From the NCBI GenBank assembly GCA_021772165.1, contig JAJFMM010000124.1, positions 1 through 5,919 on the forward strand: 5,919 nt of DNA, in the 5' to 3' direction. The notes under the pieces were generated by a model, which was not told where the DNA came from, made no database searches, and saw only the letters and a list, made by a program, of their open reading frames with translations. Of the stretch, positions 4,117-5,919 are shown piece by piece (position 1 is the stretch's first letter; each line of letters starts with the position of its first letter). This DNA is from Chlamydiota bacterium. Lineage in GTDB: Bacteria; Chlamydiota; Chlamydiia; Chlamydiales; SM23-39. The position numbers and the translations under genes are program-made.

Positions 4117-5919
4117 TTATTCTGCCTTGAGAACTTCCATGAAGGCGCTTTGCGGGATATTGACTTTCCCGATCTCCTTCATGCGCTTTTTACCCTTCTT
4201 CTGCTTATCCCAAAGCTTTCTCTTTCTAGAGATGTCTCCGCCATAGCACTTGGCTGTGACGTTTTTCGAGAGCGCGCTGATCGTTTCGCGGCCAATGATT
4301 TTGCCACCGATTGCAGCTTGGATCGGCACTTTAAAGAGCTGTTGCGGGATCACTTCTTTAAGCTTGGCGCAGATCGCTCGACCTTTCGCTTCCGCTTTCG
4401 AACGATGCACGAGGCAAGAAAAGGCATCGACAGGCTCTTCATTGACGCGGATCTCTAGCTTGATGATGTCGCCTCTCTCGTAGGTATCGATCTCGTAGTC
4501 GAAGGAGCCGTAACCGCGCGTGACGGATTTGAGCTTGTCATTGAAGTCTGTAATGATCTCGTTCATCGGGAAACGGTAGGTGAGCAGGAGGCGATCCGCG
4601 CTCATGGTCTCTGTCTTGACTAGCTCGCCTCGTTTATCCATGCCAAGGCTCATCAAGGCTCCCAAAAATTCGGACGGCGCCATGATGTGGCATTTGACCC
4701 AAGGCTCTTCAACATAATTGATATGTGTCGGATCGGGAAAGCGGGCTGGATTGTCTATCTCGAGGCGTGTCCCATCATTGAGGTAGAAGTGGTAGACGAC
4801 GCTAGGTGCTGTCGTTATGATGGCGAGGTCAAACTCTCTGGAGAGGCGCTCAAAGACAATTTCCAGATGGAGAAGGCCAAGGAATCCACAGCGGAAACCA
4901 AAACCAAGGGCCAAGCTGCTCTCTTGCTCTACATGCAGTGCGGAATCGTTGAGCTGTAGTTTAAAGAGCGCGTCGCGCACAGCTTCAAAGTCAGAAGTGT
5001 CGATCGGATAGATGCCCGCATAGACGACAGGACGGATTACCTTAAAGCCCGGGAGGGGATCTGTAGCTGGAAATTTATGCAGTGTTACTGTGTCGCCAAT
5101 CTTCACATCGGCGGTATTTTTGATCGTCGCCATGAGGTAGCCCACTTCTCCGGGGCGTAGCGACTCGACGGGTCTCTCACTCGGTGAAAAGACGCCTACT
5201 TCTCCAACCTCAAACGTTTTTCCTGTCACCATGAAGCGGATCTGCGATTTTTTGGTAATCTCGCCGCTGATAACGCGGACATACACGAGAACGCCGCGGA
5301 AAGGATCGTAATGAGAGTCGAAAACAAGAGCTCGTAGTATATCGTCCTGGGGCTCTTTAGGGCAGGGAATCGTTTCGATGATGCGCTCGAGGACTGTATC
5401 AATACCCAGGCCGGTCTTTGCAGAAATCTGGAGGGCATTTGATGTGTCGAGTCCGATCACATCTTCAACTTGCTTTTTGACGCTTTCAACATCTGCAGAG
5501 GGTAGATCGATTTTGTTGATCACGGTCAGGATTTCCAGGTCGCGATCGATCGCAAGATAAACATTGGCTAGTGTCTGCGCCTGCACACCCTGGACAGCAT
5601 CGACGACGAGGAGTGCTCCCTCACAGGCGGAGAGCGAGCGAGAGACTTCATAAGAGAAATCGACATGGCCCGGTGTGTCAATCAAATTGATTGTGTAAAT
5701 TTTTCCGTCGCTGCTCGGATAGTGCATCGTAACGGGCCGCGCTTTGATCGTGATCCCACGCTCTCTTTCGAGTTCCATGTTATCAAGAAATTGCTCTTGC
5801 ATCTGCCGCATTTCTACGGTGCGCGTCAATTCCAAAAGACGATCGGCCAAGGTCGACTTTCCATGGTCGATATGGGCGATGATCGAGAAGTTTCTGATGC
5901 AGGTTCTATCGTAATGAGA
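4117..5919 (-). CDS. lepA: Elongation factor 4 / LepA, ribosome-associated GTPase (5' end outside the window)
   Basis: LepA (EF4) is a translational GTPase that acts on the ribosome and is linked to back-translocation, stalled elongation and subunit biogenesis. 600 codons are visible, and the reading frame is still open at the window edge (first residues SHYDRTCIRNFSII). LepA is usually about 600 residues, so only a few are missing. Numbering from the edge: P-loop AHIDHGKS 15-22, RGIT 54-57, DTPGH 81-85 with the catalytic His at 85, NKID 135-138, SAK 166-168. Domain II follows (RALVFDSHYDPFRGVLVYVRV), then GFRCGFLGLLHLE of domain III, KSVTRGYGSFDYE of the domain V region, and the LepA-specific C-terminal domain (YGGDISRKRKLWDKQKKGKK). 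A TTG at 5850 is not the start because it would remove the P-loop. The protein appears intact. Assignment is secure and the nearest relatives, from memory, are chlamydial. Confidence 0.97.
   Translation of the reverse strand, partial: SHYDRTCIRNFSIIAHIDHGKSTLADRLLELTRTVEMRQMQEQFLDNMELERERGITIKARPVTMHYPSSDGKIYTINLIDTPGHVDFSYEVSRSLSACEGALLVVDAVQGVQAQTLANVYLAIDRDLEILTVINKIDLPSADVESVKKQVEDVIGLDTSNALQISAKTGLGIDTVLERIIETIPCPKEPQDDILRALVFDSHYDPFRGVLVYVRVISGEITKKSQIRFMVTGKTFEVGEVGVFSPSERPVESLRPGEVGYLMATIKNTADVKIGDTVTLHKFPATDPLPGFKVIRPVVYAGIYPIDTSDFEAVRDALFKLQLNDSALHVEQESSLALGFGFRCGFLGLLHLEIVFERLSREFDLAIITTAPSVVYHFYLNDGTRLEIDNPARFPDPTHINYVEEPWVKCHIMAPSEFLGALMSLGMDKRGELVKTETMSADRLLLTYRFPMNEIITDFNDKLKSVTRGYGSFDYEIDTYERGDIIKLEIRVNEEPVDAFSCLVHRSKAEAKGRAICAKLKEVIPQQLFKVPIQAAIGGKIIGRETISALSKNVTAKCYGGDISRKRKLWDKQKKGKKRMKEIGKVNIPQSAFMEVLKAE

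Noticed and set aside
5848..5850. TTG 5850 as the start of lepA
   Set aside because: It would remove the P-loop (AHIDHGKS, 5854-5877). The frame is open and clearly LepA-like to the window edge.

Overview
The window looks like a piece of a chlamydial chromosome (phylum Chlamydiota), probably from an environmental, non-Chlamydiaceae lineage. The basis is lepA. As I remember the family, its protein (for example the C-terminal YGGDISRKRKLWDKQKKGKKRMKE block, read here in two pieces, and VDAFSCLVHR) is very close to chlamydial EF4. No database search was possible, so genus is left open. By eye, lepA is the most GC-balanced gene and the transporter at 1350-2642 is more AT-rich.

Layout. Positions 1-94 (+) hold the last 30 codons of an unidentified gene. 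A 59-codon reading frame follows at 107-286 (+), with a good ribosome-binding site, and it ends where a foreign piece begins. That piece (about 285-455, minus strand) is a decayed copy of the 3' end of the transporter gene at 2827-4062. Positions 287-657 therefore hold no intact gene: transporter debris, unassigned sequence and then a promoter/hairpin/Shine-Dalgarno region. Positions 658-1353 (+) encode a 231-residue Gly/Ser/Ala-rich hydrophilic orphan protein with a twice-repeated 9-residue peptide. It converges on, and shares its stop region with, a minus-strand MFS-like permease (1350-2642). A 184-base structured intergenic region (2643-2826) precedes a second MFS transporter (2827-4062), which lies 54 bases downstream of lepA (4117 to beyond 5919, minus strand).

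How the parts relate. lepA, the second transporter and possibly the first are co-directional. lepA and its neighbour could be co-transcribed. The two transporters are distinct paralogues of the superfamily, probably moving small solutes across the inner membrane, with no substrate evident. The orphan protein has its own apparent promoter and leader and could be a lineage-specific secreted or surface-associated protein, but that is inference.

The points most worth checking are: (1) the transporter 2827-4062 has no ATG/GTG/TTG start that keeps its first two helices, but has a CTG with a well-spaced Shine-Dalgarno partly hidden in a perfect hairpin; (2) the duplicated 3' end fused to a truncated frame at 285; (3) the repeat peptide whose two DNA copies differ only at synonymous positions; (4) a perfect 9-bp hairpin between the promoter and ribosome-binding site of that orphan gene.
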